A stretch of DNA of 14,825 bases from Saccoglossus kowalevskii (taxonomy: Eukaryota > Hemichordata > Enteropneusta > Harrimaniidae), in assembly GCF_000003605.2 (NCBI RefSeq), contig NW_003120930.1, forward strand, positions 50,809 through 65,633. The letters run 5' to 3'. Positions 1 to 9,391 of this stretch are shown piece by piece. The position numbers were made by a program, and so were the translations under genes. How positions within the stretch are numbered: position 1 is the first letter of the stretch; the number at the start of each line of letters is the position of its first letter. The notes under the pieces are model-generated. The model had not been told where the DNA came from, searched no databases, and saw nothing but the letters and a program-made list of their open reading frames with translations.

Positions 1-789
1 CCTATAGAGTACACTATCAGTGAAGAGTTTCGTGAGTACCGGATCAATGAATAACTAGTTGCATTTATAGTAATTTTCTCTTGATTGTCCAATGAATCTG
101 GCTACTTAGCGTTTATCGTGTGTTTTGACGTTTTCATTGTCTGTGCGACTGACTTTATATTTGGCCTTTCCGTCGCACTATTCAGCGTACCGCGCGCTCA
201 GTTTTCTGTTTTACATTTTCGGCCATTCCGGCTAAAATTGTTGTTATACGGGTTTGTGCGTTTAAGCGTTAGGGAGCATAAACCGTATTTCTATTGCGTT
301 TGTTACATATTCCTGTATGGAGAACTAAACATAGATTGTTCTGTGGTATAACTTACTAGACCCTTTCAACTATTCTCATGTTTGGCCTATTTGTTAAAGG
401 GTGAGTACTAAATTTTTATACTTACTGACATTGTGGTAAGTTGTAAATTTTGAGTGGATTCTTGGTACTGATAGGAGAAATTGAATTGGGCATTTAGTAT
501 TTTCTATTTTGAATTTACTAAGTAGTCTGTTGTATACCTTTTGCTGCTTTAGGCTAACTTATATTGATGTTGTGTATAGTTAGCCAGTGTGCAAATTTTT
601 GTTGTTATTTATTAAATCATTTTTTGTGAGAAACTATTTCATGTGTGTTTGGTCATACACCTCCCTTGCACTGGTGAATATCGGTGAAGCTGTCCATGCC
701 ATAACCCGAACCTGTGTTATAAATTTGTCTGCTTCGAGTGCCTCTACTGTGACGTTAGGGAGACCCGTTGTAACTGGTTACAAAGGTCA
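1..789. other. gene-free T-rich stretch left of the LINE
   Basis: No exon or gene could be supported here. The plus strand is T-rich, so the minus strand is A-rich like the sense strand of the neighbouring LINE. All or part of this stretch may therefore be the 3' UTR of that element, but I found no poly(A) tail, short tail repeat or target-site duplication to fix its end. An 88-codon open frame at 85-351 starts at TTG and has no recognisable domain. A splice-donor-like GTGAGT at 401 has no supported exon before it. A small palindrome (TTGTAAC / GTTACAA) lies at about 769-784, just beyond the LINE stop codon. Confidence 0.5.
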
Positions 790-1539
790 TTAGAGGGTCA
801 CTGAGAGAGGGCTTACATATTCAAACCTGTCCTCCTGTTTCACAAGTTTGAAATACTGGTACTCAGATTTAATTCTGCAGGTGATGCGAGTTTTGATAAT
901 TTCCAACAGATCAACAAAAGCACTTCCCTCCCGTTTTTTCCGCCGGGAGATATGGATAGCTACTTTTGCAATGATAAGGATAAAAAGGAAAATACTCTCA
1001 CACTGACGAGAGAGAAAACAACGTGAGTGGTGAGGTGGCATAATAACAAACCACCAAGGAGGAACCGTCAAACCAGGTTGTAAAAATTCAGTAGAAATGC
1101 GCGGACATTCAATAAAAATGTGAATGAGCGAATCCAGATCACCACAAAGTGAACAGTTTTCAGAATCGGCAAAATTTGCCCCAGCAAGAAAACCAGCAGT
1201 AGTATATGCATTACACGCCATTATAAATCTCCCTCACGTTTTGTGATGGGGGCAGTATAACACCCTTTGAAATTGGGTTTGATATCTGAAGGCAAGGCCA
1301 GAAGGTCACGCCACACAGTGTCAAGTTTGTCCGGGTGACAAATTTTGTTCATAACCGCTATAAGGTATTTGTAACGCCCTTTTCAAGTTTGTATAGTGGA
1401 ACATTCAGTTCGTCTGAGAAATGTAGCTGGAAACTGAGGTGACAAGATACAGGGTGATCAAGTACTAAGTTGTCTTTTAATTTTGTGTTTATGGTTGCTT
1501 TCCATTTACCAGGAATAGCATCATATACAACATTTAAAC
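790..1539 (-). pseudogene. LINE ORF2 C-terminal region with CCHC zinc motif
   Basis: The minus strand first reads IPGKWKATINTKLKDN and VPLYKLEKG, then after two small frame changes KGCYTAPITKREGDLQW, the conserved GD-x2-WR lead-in seen in L1/Tx1 ORF2. The final open frame (complement 790-1221) contains C-x2-C-x7-H-x4-C at complement 1105-1155 (CSLCGDLDSLIHIFIEC). This fits the zinc-binding reverse transcriptase-associated domain. The frame ends with a stop at 790. The domain order matches the end of the protein, so this stop is probably close to the original one. The ORF is broken between 1222 and 1400. Confidence 0.85.
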
Positions 1540-2149
1540 TTAACTCAAGTATACGTCTGGAGTGTATATTGACTTTATTAACAAAAAAGCGCTAGGAAGC
1601 CAGGTGGTATTTTCAAAGTCAAACAGGTCACGTACCCTCAAAACGCACGCAACGGCACAATGTTTTGAAAGAAATGGTTCATTCCGCAGTGGATGCCAAA
1701 TATGTGGGTTGTTAAACAATGGTTCAGCAAGAATGTCGGTAATGTTTGAATCATTAAAAATACGCTTCTTGTCAAGTGACTTCCAACAGCGTAGCAAGTC
1801 AGAGTAAAATGCAGGAAGTTGATGAAATTCAGTATTGAGTGTGTAGTGCATAATAAGTGTTTGCCATACGATAGATTACCGGCTTGATTGAAAAAATAAT
1901 CAGTAAATCTAAAACACGGATGATCATAATCGGAATATAATTACCGCTGCACGTATTCGAGGTGCATACCGCCTGCACCCAATGTCGGCTTTGCCATAAA
2001 AAGTTTACAAACGATCTTTGGAGTGAGGAGATAATATCAGAGGAGGGGACAAACTGTACAAAGGATAGAATAATTGTGACGAAAGCAAATTGTTGATAAC
2101 AAGTGCGCGCCCTCTGTTGTTTAACATTGCAGGGGCAAATTGCGCCCAA
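1540..2149 (-). pseudogene. LINE ORF2 post-RT region
   Basis: Two overlapping open fragments (complement 1829-2149 and 1540-1851) and their alternate frames cover the region between the thumb and the C-terminal domain of a Tx1-type ORF2. Visible family-like stretches are LQRSFVNFLWQSRHWV (part of the widely shared DFLW...HW motif), LPAFYSDLLRCWKSL, ILAEPLFNNPHI and RVRDLFDFEN. A frameshift or stop separates the FLW part from the LPAFYSDLL part near 1850-1980. No catalytic role is assigned to this part; it helps template and RNA binding in related LINEs. Confidence 0.8.
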
Positions 2150-2466
2150 ACGTTTATTTTGTTTTCAACCTTTTGCTTTATTTCAGTCCAGTTGTTGTCT
2201 ATGAATGTCTTGGTGTTCCCAAAGTACAGCCCAAGGGCGAGCTGCTAGTATTTCGCCAAACGCCAACCCACAGTCCCTCGGACTTTTGAAAATTGATTTT
2301 GGAGTTGGATGCGCTCTCATATGTTTGCAACCATTGTGCTAGTTTATTGAAGTCTTGTTTACATGTAGTGAATATTTCTATGTCGTCAGCATATGCTGTC
2401 AGTTTGCTGTTCAGTCCGTTACTCTAGCGGATCACAATACCTGTGATGTCTTTATCTTGCCTGATG
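2150..2466 (-). pseudogene. LINE ORF2 reverse transcriptase motif C (YADD) and thumb
   Basis: This stretch has no long open frame, but translating across its breaks shows the rest of the RT. After the motif B frameshift the minus strand reads IAIEPLLHNIRQDKDITG. An in-frame TAG follows at complement 2424-2426, and then LTAYADDIEIF. YADD, the metal-binding catalytic pair of RT motif C, is at complement 2382-2393 and is intact. Downstream, SASNSKINFQKSEGLW matches the motif D/E region of Tx1/L1 elements. Further frame changes occur between about 2300 and 2150 before WAQFAPAMLNNRGRALVIN-like sequence leads into the next fragment. Confidence 0.8.
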
Positions 2467-2964
2467 TTATGGAGTAACGGCTCTATGGCAATGACATATA
2501 TAAAGTGTGGACAGAGAGCATTCTTGACGAATGCCTCGAGACAACGTGATAGGTGTTGTGAGGGCGCTGTTCACTCTAACAAGAGAGTGGTCATTTTTGT
2601 GCAAAAGACAAATATACTGGATGAAATTTGGTCCAAAACCAAATGCACGTAGTGTCTTGAACAAATAAGTGTGGTTGATTCTGTCAAAGGCTTTTTCCTG
2701 ATCAAGAGCTACAATACCCAATGGAGTGTTTGTGGTGTTACACTGATTATAGTAATCGATACAATTTCGCAGTAGATTGATGTTGTCGTGAATGTGACGA
2801 TTTGGGATACTGCAGCTCTGATCAGGATGGATGATGGAACCAATGACAGGTCGAAGGCGTAGTGACAGTGTTTTCGTAAAGATTTTATAATCACTGCACA
2901 TGAGGCTAACAGATCGCCAGTTTTCAAGACAAGTGATGTCCCCCTTTTCAGGCAGAAAGGTCAC
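2467..2964 (-). pseudogene. LINE ORF2 reverse transcriptase core (motifs A and B)
   Basis: The 165-codon frame carries the central reverse transcriptase, which copies element RNA into DNA at the target site. Residues 4-9 read LPEKGD. NWRSVSLM-x2-DYKI follows at 15-27, then HPDQS at 46-50. Motif A, LDQEKAFD, is at 87-94, with the catalytic Asp at residue 88 (codon 2701-2703). Motif B reads GIRQECSLS at about 144-152, where families typically have GxRQGCPLS, so both the Gly and the Pro are substituted. The frame then breaks: the true path continues one base over as FIYVIAIEPLLHNIRQDKD. The domain is easily recognised, but the frame is truncated on both sides. Confidence 0.9.
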
Positions 2965-2971
2965 AACGGCC

Positions 2972-3289
2972 CTAGTGCAAGAAAGTGGAAAAAACCATCA
3001 CGAATAGAACAAACAAAAACTTCATATTCCAGAATTTTTGACAAAATTCGTATGGTAAACCATCAATACCGGGAGTGCGCCCACTGACAAGAACTTTAAC
3101 TGTTTTCGTTACTTCTTCAAAAGAAATGGCTTCATCAAGATGTTCACGATCTGCTTCACTGAGATTTGGTAACCCTTCAAGAATAGTGTTTTGTGCATTT
3201 TCATCAGCGTTATCGGGTGCGTGAAGGGATGCATACAATTTGCGAGTGATATTAAGAATCTCACTTGATACTGGTGAATAATCAGGCAA
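2972..3289 (-). pseudogene. LINE ORF2 fragment: region just N-terminal to and entering the reverse transcriptase
   Basis: This is an open fragment of 105 codons. From about residue 19 it matches the pre-RT region of Tx1/L1 ORF2: a small acidic segment ending DNADENAQNTILEGLPNLS, then an EEV helix, then GRTPGIDGLPYEFCQKFW. The last part is the usual lead-in to the RT fingers, normally G-x-PG-x-DGLP-x-EFY. A 220-residue endonuclease and a long linker normally precede this segment in ORF2, but immediately upstream here is sequence continuous with the ORF1 tail. The segment ends in a frameshift at about 2990-2996 in a T-run. One base later the frame continues as PLSCTRAVVTFLPEKGD into the next fragment. 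Confidence 0.85.
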
Positions 3290-3339
3290 TTTGGCAGTGA
3301 AATCTAAAGATGGCGCCGAGTCTGACGCCGTGGCTAAAG

Positions 3340-4389
3340 TTTGATTGACTGGCGATGTTCATGATGGCGGATTGCGAAGTAGGACATCCGCATAAACATG
3401 TGGCGGCGCTTCACCAGAGCTTTGGGTGGGGTGATATAAAGATGGGGGGGGGGGTTGAAGATGGGGTTTGTACCTTCTCTTCATCAATTAAAATGTTCAT
3501 TATTTCTGTATTAGTATTACCTTCCATGTTTTTTACTTCCTGTTTGATTTTCTTTCATTTCATTCAGTTTTTCCCAATTCACCGGCGATTTAGATCGCGC
3601 ATGTTTTTATTTGCATTTCCCAATTGTTCACTTTCTATCACGGTGCATGTTTTCTACTGTTTCTATATGTTCTGTGTTTTCACCTTTGTGACATGCGTGA
3701 TATTTTTACCCTTGTTTTTATCAGTATTATTTGCGTGATTTAATTGTTCACTGTTACTGCTTGGTACCGTGTTTACATCTGTGACATGATCATTATTGTG
3801 TGTATCATTCGACTGTGGACAGTTTTTACGTGTGTGTCCTGGTTTTTTTACAGAGAAAGCAAATAAATTCATCAGTGGAGACATAAATATTGTAAACTTG
3901 ACCATCATGCTGTATTGCCAGCAAACCATTAATATTGATGTCTTTTAAAAACACATACACCTGTCTACGGAGAGACTTGTTTCAATGTCGGCTTTTACAA
4001 CCGAGTGGAATTGTTCTGACACTGCTCATAACCCGACCGTACTGGGAAAGGGCACTAACAATGCAATAATTTGGCATGAATGGGGGTACATTTGATAAGA
4101 TTACCTTGGTTGATCGTCATACCAACGGCTCTACAGCCGCATGTTTATCAGCAATGTCAATACCAGTAGAACAAACAAATTCAACCCATGATACGTCAGC
4201 AAGAAAAATTACAACGAATTTGTTCATGCGGGAAGCTGCAATGATTAAATTCCCGTCGATTATATCGGCAAGCGCCTCAACGTACACTTGAACAGGAATG
4301 TCTTCTATGTTCTCACAGCGAACAACATGATTCCTTGTCAACATAGGCTTGGGTGTGGTCAAGGTCTTTGTTGGAACGGACGCCGCCAT
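3340..4389 (-). pseudogene. LINE ORF1 (gag-like, zinc-knuckle) remnant
   Basis: ORF1 of Tx1/L1 elements is an RNA-binding, gag-like protein that packages element RNA. The ATG at 4387-4389 opens a 90-codon frame whose middle (AASRMNKFVVIFL) resembles the RRM-like part of Tx1 ORF1 proteins. After a frame break near 4117 the family signature SNVPPF and then IPLGCK appear. A further break near 3990 leads to RQVYVFLKD. A CCHC knuckle, C-x2-C-x4-H-x4-C, lies at complement 3819-3861, but a run of seven A (T7 on plus at 3843-3849) throws it out of frame after the second Cys. The tail is polar and Asn/Ser/Lys-rich and contains a G11 tract on the plus strand (about 3444-3454). Its C-terminal limit is unclear because it runs into the deletion junction with ORF2. 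At least three frame disruptions rule out a functional product. Confidence 0.8.
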
Positions 4390-4610
4390 CTTGGTTGCCG
4401 TTCACTTTGCCACACCTAGAAAACACCTCACAAAAACGCCAAAATAACCAGTTAAAGGAACACAAATAGTAATAAAAGGACTGTACAATATTTAAAAAAA
4501 TACCTGGCTTGAAAGCCGATATCCTGTGACACCACAGAGCAAACCAAAACCACTAGCAACCTTCGATGACACGGAGCGATGCGAGTTGCCACGTCGCCAG
4601 TATAGTATAG

Positions 4611-4795
4611 TATAAAACCATTTTAAAACCTAAAATGTCAGGTTCATAGTTTGCACAGTTAATTATAGGTGTATTCTAATGTTTTAATACAGTTTTTGGA
4701 TAGTAATATTTATTCATTTTTTTATTAGATCATACATCACTCTTAACACTAGTTGTGCCATAATCAAATGCTTGTTTTATTGTCTTCCAATACAG
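4611..4795. other. intron-like AT-rich sequence
   Basis: AT-rich sequence between the LINE 5' end and the first plus-strand exon. It contains no coding signal. Its last 25 bases form a good pyrimidine-rich 3' splice site ending TACAG. Confidence 0.45.
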
Positions 4796-4955
4796 ATATA
4801 TATCTCCAAGTATGGTCGGGCGTTGCCGTCATATCAAATGATGTCTCCATATATTAATTCATCAATAATCATCATAGAAATATTGGATATATACAACTTT
4901 TTTTCATTTAGGGGATGTATACTTGAATTATATGGACCACTAAATTTTAGAAATG
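4796..4955 (+). CDS. candidate exon: C-terminal half of a discoidin (F5/8C)-like domain
   Basis: A strong acceptor (pyrimidine tract ending CCAATACAG) and a strong donor (AAATG|GTATGT) bound 160 nt that are open in one frame, entered in phase 0 and left in phase 1. The last third reads IIIIEILDIYNFFSFRGCILELYGPL. This resembles the end of galactose-binding F5/8C domains, in which a hydrophobic strand is followed by (L/M)R-x-E-L-x-G and a closing residue. A possible N-glycosylation site, NSS, is at residues 21-23. Such domains bind phospholipid or sugar outside cells. Only half a domain is present, so an upstream exon would be needed, beyond or to the left of the LINE. The match is by eye; a different beta-sandwich or a chance open frame is possible. 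An alternative acceptor at 4910-4911 would give a much shorter exon. Confidence 0.45.
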
Positions 4956-7513
4956 GTATGTAAATAAAGTTTTTGTATTTATAATTAAACTGATATTGCA
5001 AACTTTAATGTTTCTAAAAAGTCCTGGTTTGAAAATTGCAAACAAGATACAAGGAATTGATAACATATGGGACAAGCATTAGATAATGCGGAGAACGATC
5101 TCATTTTAGTTCAAACTAGAGGTTGTCTAAACATTAAAATCAATGTTGTATTATATCAAGAAAGATTTTAACAATACTGTGATGACATCTTTTTAGAAAT
5201 GGTATAAATAAAAATCACTTTCAAATATATTATTAACACTTTCGATTTTCTACTTTAAATACTACTTTACCACTTGATATATTACCGCATTAGAAACGAA
5301 CATTATCCATTTTTAATAAACTCTCCAAACTCGACAGTACTGGCATTCCAATGGTAACAAACTGTGCTCACTTGCTGGCTGATTTATTTCATTTTGCGCA
5401 TGAAGTTGAATTTCTCCAGAAATGTTCACACTTTCAAATTCATTGATGTCAGCACAAACATTTCGCGTTTATACTCCCATTATATACCGAATTGAAGTTG
5501 TGAACAAGAAAACAAAAGCTGCTTCTTATACTTTATACTTAGATCTGTGCCTGGATTTTGACTGTAAGGGCTAGCTTTCTTTCATAGTAGACAAGACAAG
5601 AGAGATTATTGTTCTTTAATGTTCTAGCAATACTCTCTATCTTTTCTGAATCAACTTGTTATGTCGGCGCATGTAGTATTATGCAGACTTCATAAATATA
5701 CAACACCAAATTTTTCGTTTTCGACATTGTGAAATCCTTTCGTTTTTCGGGAGACAACACCATGGAAAAAATGATTTTGCCAAGATAATTGAGAAATGTA
5801 TTTATTACAAATATTCATAAAAAATGTGTTCCTTATGCACCCATAAATATTTTTCATAATTATTAATTACACAAAAATATTACAGAAAAAAGTTTGTTTC
5901 CTATATATATTTTTGCCTTTTATTTGTCATGAATTATGACTGAAAGAAGCTGAATAAAATTACAAACTATGTAGTGCGTTCAACAACTCATGTATGAACA
6001 ATAACTTTAATAAAAATTATTTTACTTGGTAAAAATACTGCATTGTTTGCATAAAAACGAGAGAATTTCACAATGTCAACAACGGAAAGTCTTTATAGCA
6101 GTATATATGCTACTATATACTATTTTGTACAAACTATTAAACCAAAGGTTGGGTAGAAAATGACTAGCCTTAACATTCAAAAGTTGTTTGGCAGAAGACA
6201 TCAATGTCACTTCTCTGATGTGAACGTAACATTTCAAACAGAAATCGTTTGAATATGATTCAGAAAGATATGGCAGGTATACAACTGGGATAATTATTGT
6301 TATATTCCATACAATCCATATATCTTACTCTTACTGATTTGAATATGTTGTGTAATGACCATCTTTTTTTCGATTGTTGTGAGTCATTCGATTTGTGTTG
6401 TTGAACTTTCCATCTATCTCTTGCGTTCACCGATCTGTGGTGGGGTATGTTATTTTCACTATACTAGGATATTTGTAGCGAACAAAATTGTGGAGAAAAT
6501 TTGTAAGCAAGCGAAATAGTGTGGAGACCTATTTGTTCAATACTAGGAAGAAAATCAACTCCTTTTGTGGTGAAATGTGAAGGTTTATAAAGTGCCGATG
6601 TTCTGTCAAATTGTCAGATCGATGAAGTAACTGTAGGTTGAATTTGACTATAGTCACACTCCAGTTTTGGCGAATCTTGAAAAATAAAGACTGTACCAAA
6701 ATATGTGATGAGGTAGTAATCATTGAAAAGGAAATATGGAAATCTGATTGCAGAAAACAATGAACAATGTAATAATAAAGCTAATAATTCTTGAAATGAA
6801 CTTATTATTAAAACAAAAACACACTTTTAGGCTCCAGGTGTGAAGAGTGTATTATTCCATGAGAACCATGTACTCTTTACAAAAATAGTGCTATATGTAA
6901 CGCTAACTGAGGAGGGAGAAGCACATAGAATTGATAGCTGTACTTCCCGATGCTACATAACCCCATTCTCATTGCAAGAATAATGTAATGTGCAACATAA
7001 ATTGAAAACGGAACAGCCACATGACACCAAAAATAATACGCTCCATTAACTGAAGATGTGAACAGCTTTACATCTCAATCCCACATATTTTGATAAATTA
7101 GAAATGCAGTGTGTCTAAATTTGTTTCTGGTGGAAAGCAAAGTATGAGAATTGAACACACCATTTAAATGATACTTGTTGTACAAGAAAACCATTTACAT
7201 CAGGTTCAACATGGTATCTTGTAACATGCTGCTGGAGAAGAAAAATGAACAAGCCAACTATGAACAATGAGAAAATTTCTACATATAAAAGTACGAAAAA
7301 ATAAAATCAGTTTAACAGACTTCACTGCAAACACGCTAGAATATATCTAGTTGTATTATAATAACATTTAAATGAATGTATAACGAGATGTATGTAAATT
7401 ACTGTGAATCTAACTACATGTATAAATATCTGCATGTAAATGTATGTATATTTTAAACAGAGACTCCTTTGTACTAAATCTATGTATGTATTTATGTATG
7501 TTAAATCCTCCAG
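4956..7513. other. large intron-like AT-rich region without supported exons
   Basis: About 2.5 kb, strongly AT-rich, with poly-A/T patches around 5810-5910. A 64-codon minus-strand frame at 6529-6723 has no recognisable domain or splice context. The last 150 bases (about 7360-7505) are rich in ATGTA/TGTATG repeats on the plus strand and lead into the PAN-like exon. No RNA gene or mobile-element terminus was recognised. Confidence 0.5.
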
Positions 7514-7768
7514 ACTCACTGTCAACAACGTTTTTCAAGAGGCAAGGCGTAGTCCAACGTATAACTGCCATTGTGAAGACATATATTACACTGTCCCTCG
7601 AGGAGTGTAAAACAATTTGCCTGGAAGATCGAACGATGATTTGTCGATATATGATGTTTGCAGATGAGCAAAACAAATGCCGTTATGGAGCAATTACTTA
7701 CTGGATGAAAGCAGATGCAAAACTCGAAAAGATGTCCCAGTGGGATTATTATACACGATTATTAGATG
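7514..7768 (+). CDS. PAN/apple-like domain exon
   Basis: This is a symmetrical 1-1 exon of 255 nt. The acceptor is TCCTCCAG and the donor is TTAGATG|GTAGGA. It encodes 85 residues with Cys at 32, 36, 44 and 56 (C-x3-C-x7-C-x11-C). The segment SLEECKTICLEDRTMICRYM shows the PAN signature, in which S-L-E-E-C starts the helix, a second Cys lies in the same helix, and a Cys in the next strand precedes an aromatic residue. The end, WDYYTRL, resembles the aromatic closing strand. PAN domains mediate protein-protein or protein-carbohydrate contacts in secreted and surface proteins. The two outer cysteines of a full apple domain are not in this exon, as in many minimal PAN modules. The frame joins cleanly to the CUB exon through phase 1. 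Domain identity is by motif only. Confidence 0.7.
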
Positions 7769-9027
7769 GTAGGATTATTATATTTTTCTACAAATATGTT
7801 CAAATTATTGACAAGCATTATTATTAGGGATTGCTCCAAATATATTATTGTCGTTACAGGGAGTCTAGAAAGTATTTTCAAACAGGTAATGTATTGCATA
7901 TGCTACTATATGTGATCGAAGTACCTTTATATTGTATTTTAAAATTCTGCTGATGATACATATTTGACGAGCGATTGAACTTTGAATTTTCTAATCATAG
8001 TTTGTGCAATTGTTTTTCTAAGAATTGGTGTATTACTCCACAGTGGCCATTATCGGTGAATATAAACTGACCTGTTTTCGATTACTAATGGTAATATTTA
8101 GCGCGAAAGGAAATGATCACACTTCGTAGTAACCAATGACGGTTACAGTTAGTGTAAAGTAATACACGTCTTGTCAGTACACATCTGGTTCTCTCCTAGT
8201 GAACAACATTAATTATTAATGTAATAATAATACACTGATATGCGAGGCAAAAACTTTTCGTGCGAGAGACCAATTTTTTTTATAGAAAACCTACCCTTTG
8301 AAACAAGTTTAAATTAATATGCCTATTACATAGTGTAGAATTAGTAGTATTTAATTTCAGACGTAATCACATATTTAATACATAATTTATGTTCAACTGA
8401 ACATAACACAAACACATAAACAGTGCATATATACTAATACAATAAAAAGGGCCCTGGCTGCTTGGTACACCCCTGGTTCTTACTAGTGACCAACCCGAAT
8501 CAGTAAAAACGAAGGGGGACAAGCCCAGAGGTTGTATTACTAGAGGAGTGGCACAGCAAATCACTAGTTGATCAAGAAGCTCATTCAACAAGAACTCGCC
8601 AGAAACGTCTAGTTCATGTTAACTCTGAAATATCATGAGACTACGTTACTATGGCGGGGAAGGGATGAAGAAGTCAGAGTTTATGCACGACCATGGTAAA
8701 TGTGTTGAATAATACTGTTTGGCTGTAATATTACACCGATACCTGGCTGACGTGTAGCGAAAGTTTTCAAAATAACAAGACATGAATGTCTCAGTCCCCG
8801 TAATTTGATTACAAAATACTCATAGTGTTGAAGCAGTACAATGAACATCTGCATTCAAAGGGATGAATATGTAAAGTGAATTCCCATAATCCAGTATTGT
8901 ACTGATAATTTAATTATGTGTAACAAAACTATTTGTCAAACATGTACTTGCCCAAGAGACTGCAATAATAAATCTGAGTAATCCTTGATGTACCTTTAAC
9001 AAAAATGTTGACTACTTTTTAATTCAG
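7769..9027. other. intron-like region, no supported exon
   Basis: AT-rich except for a GC-richer patch at about 8445-8760. In that patch a 74-codon minus-strand frame (8367-8591) has no recognisable domain, and the patch could be an unrecognised repeat. A perfect 10-bp inverted pair, GTGTATTACT at 8028-8037 and AGTAATACAC at 8158-8167, frames 140 bp but has no convincing target duplication. Nothing else supportable was seen. Confidence 0.45.
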
Positions 9028-9245
9028 GTCTTTGTATATTAACAGGACCTGCGTTAGATTCTATATCACCACTAAGCAACAGCGTCATTCTCATGTTGTA
9101 CAATGCTATTTCTTAGTAACACAGTATGGTTTATTATCTATAATGTATTCACTGTACATACAGCAACATCTGTTAAGAAATAGTTGTAATACAAAACTAT
9201 GTTTTCAACGCAAATAATAATAAAGCCACTATTGATGATGTTTGA
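9028..9245 (+). CDS. possible alternative 3'-terminal exon after the PAN-like exon
   Basis: A fair acceptor (CTACTTTTTAATTCAG) precedes GTCTTTGT. Entered in phase 1, as the PAN-like donor at 7768 requires, the frame reads GLCILTGPALDSISPLSNS, continues for nine more residues and reaches a TAG stop at about 9115. An AATAAA lies at 9219-9224, followed by GT-rich sequence at about 9235-9255, the layout of a terminal exon with a poly(A) site. If real, it would give a short isoform ending after the PAN module and lacking the CUB and lectin domains. The peptide matches nothing I recognise. A second AG at 9044-9045 could also be used. The evidence is splice and poly(A) signals only, which occur often by chance in AT-rich introns. 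Confidence 0.22.
9219..9224 (+). terminator. possible poly(A) signal AATAAA
   Basis: Canonical AATAAA on the plus strand, followed about 12 bases later by a GT-rich stretch (GATGATGTTTGATTGGT). It would end the proposed alternative terminal exon. AATAAA is common by chance in this AT-rich sequence, for example also at 11685-11690, so support is weak. Confidence 0.22.
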
Positions 9246-9391
9246 TTGGTCAGTTTGAAGTCTTTTTAGTACTCTGATATTACTAAATTTCAATTATTAT
9301 TATTACCTTATACTAAAATATGTTTGGATATTTAGAGAACTAACAAATTCCCACTTCCGGTTCGGTTAGAATTAAAATATACCACGAATAT

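Larger units (their letters stand above)
790..4610 (-). mobile_element. degenerate Tx1/L1-clade LINE, antisense, endonuclease domain lost
   Basis: On the minus strand the region reads, from about 4610 down to 790, as a 5' UTR, an ORF1 with a zinc knuckle, a reverse transcriptase and a C-terminal CCHC domain, in the order of a Tx1-type LINE. Typical Tx1 signatures are visible: LDQEKAFDR in RT motif A, YADD in motif C, GDxxWR before the C-terminal zinc motif, and IPLGCK in ORF1. The copy is dead: single-base frameshifts and in-frame stops are scattered through both ORFs. The roughly 1 kb or more that should encode the apurinic-type endonuclease and linker between ORF1 and RT is absent. The right edge is placed at about 4600-4612, where GC-richer sequence changes to AT-rich intron just after an AGTAT repeat. 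The left edge is uncertain and could lie below 790. It sits antisense to the lectin-type gene whose exons begin at 4796. Confidence 0.9.

Noticed and set aside
85-351. 88-codon plus-strand open frame starting at TTG
   Set aside because: No ATG, no recognisable domain, T-rich composition and adjacency to the LINE; more likely non-coding element sequence.
401-406. Splice-donor-like GTGAGT
   Set aside because: No supportable exon ends there; isolated donor-like hexamers are common.
3355-3738. 127-codon plus-strand open frame with a hydrophobic, membrane-like composition
   Set aside because: It is the opposite strand of LINE ORF1; the Phe/Val-rich composition comes from reading an A-rich sense strand backwards.
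790-4610. A complete, active LINE
   Set aside because: Multiple frameshifts and stops (for example the TAG at 2424-2426), motif B substitutions and absence of the endonuclease make it non-functional.
7410-7676. Minus-strand open frames opposite the PAN-like exon
   Set aside because: Shadow of the plus-strand coding exon; the plus frame has cysteine spacing and splice sites, the minus frame has neither.
8028-8167. 10-bp inverted repeat GTGTATTACT / AGTAATACAC, a possible MITE
   Set aside because: No target-site duplication and little similarity beyond the 10 bases; about one or two such pairs are expected by chance in a window this size.
8367-8591. 74-codon minus-strand open frame in a GC-richer patch
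   Set aside because: No domain, no splice or start context, and no terminal repeats to call it a mobile element.
9032-9217. 61-codon plus-strand open frame beginning MYINRTCVRFY
   Set aside because: Its frame is not the one required by a phase 1 join from the PAN-like exon, and it shows no domain.
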